Assembly: GCA_029232285.1 (NCBI GenBank)
Contig: JAOXFI010000059.1
Span: 1-36,434, forward strand
Origin: Agmasoma carcini (nom. nud.)
Lineage: Eukaryota; Microsporidia; Thelohaniidae
Length of the DNA: 36,434 nucleotides
Reading direction: 5' to 3'
Shown here: positions 36,196-36,434 of the stretch, one piece after another
How positions within the stretch are numbered: the stretch's first letter is position 1
How the letters are laid out: each line of letters opens with the position of its first letter
Translations under genes and position numbers: made by a program
Notes under the pieces: generated by a model
Database searches by the model: none
The model's input: the letters and a program-made list of their open reading frames with translations, nothing else
What the model was told of the DNA's origin: nothing

Positions 36196-36434
36196 TTAAA
36201 TGTAGATATGAAAAATTTTAAATTAGATAGAAAAACAATATAAATAACAATTTTTAGAAAAAGACCTTAAATTTAGATAATTATCAATGGAAACATTAAA
36301 TGTAGATATGAAAAATTTTAAATTAGATAGAAAAACAATATAAATAATAATTTTTAGAAAAGACCTTAAATTTAGATAATTATCAATGGAAACATTAAAT
36401 GTAGATATGAAAAATTTTAAATTAGATAGAAAAA
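36186..36434. repeat. 100-bp tandem repeat running off the window
   Basis: Unit ATGGAAACATTAAATGTAG through TTTAGATAATTATCA recurs with starts near 36187, 36287 and 36386 (periods 100 and 99). Copies are almost identical, so the array is young. It begins right where the Merlin-type transposase remnant ends. Each unit contains an 18-codon frame starting METLNVDMKNF, but the period is not a multiple of three. Confidence 0.95.

Noticed and set aside
36186..36434. CRISPR array
   Set aside because: The units are contiguous 100-bp tandem copies with no alternation of repeat and unique spacer, in a eukaryotic context.

Overview
The window most likely comes from a microsporidian, an intracellular fungal relative. 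The DNA is extremely AT-rich and the genes are intronless. Several proteins are shorter than, or strongly diverged from, their yeast counterparts (SMC5, a patatin/NTE-type lipase, TAF10, DPH1, PTH2, phosphomannomutase, TAD2). Many start codons follow an AAATTT-like block and a CC/CCC just before the ATG, the arrangement described for microsporidian promoters. No rRNA or species-diagnostic gene is present, so the phylum is an inference and I do not name a genus.

Positions 1-21,700 form the gene-rich half. In order: a half-size ABC transporter (-), SMC5 (+), an unrecognised 143-aa protein (-), two small membrane proteins (-), TAF10 (+), a patatin-like phospholipase (-), TAD2-type tRNA adenosine deaminase (+), phosphomannomutase (+), AsnA-type asparagine synthetase (-), a kinesin with a C-terminal beta-propeller (+), DPH1 (+), a cysteine-rich zinc-ribbon protein (+) and PTH2 (+). 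Strands are mixed and nothing looks like an operon. Almost every intergenic gap is filled by a different short tandem repeat; many are built on a TTAGTCA/TGACTAA or TGACC/GGTCA core and stop shortly before a start codon.

Positions 21,700-36,434 are a transposon graveyard around one intact gene (27,628-30,003), a diverged M16C-type metalloprotease relative that seems to lack its zinc-binding domain. The graveyard holds one Merlin/ISXO2-type element with both terminal inverted repeats and a near-perfect target duplication. It also holds several other decayed Merlin-type transposase pieces on both strands, a decayed MULE/FLYWCH transposase, and a Tc1/mariner element with about 95-bp inverted repeats and TA flanks, probably inserted into an older transposase remnant. 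The window ends in a 100-bp tandem repeat that runs off the edge.

The genes do not form one pathway. They cover chromosome maintenance (SMC5), transcription initiation (TAF10), translation quality and modification (TAD2, DPH1, PTH2), glycosylation precursors (phosphomannomutase), amino-acid supply (AsnA), lipid turnover, transport and the cytoskeleton. The points most worth a second look are the kinesin-propeller fusion, the M16 relative without its catalytic domain, the bacterial-type AsnA, the small membrane genes supported by the CCC signal, a GC-rich island before PTH2 that may be a structured RNA, and the layered transposon remnants.
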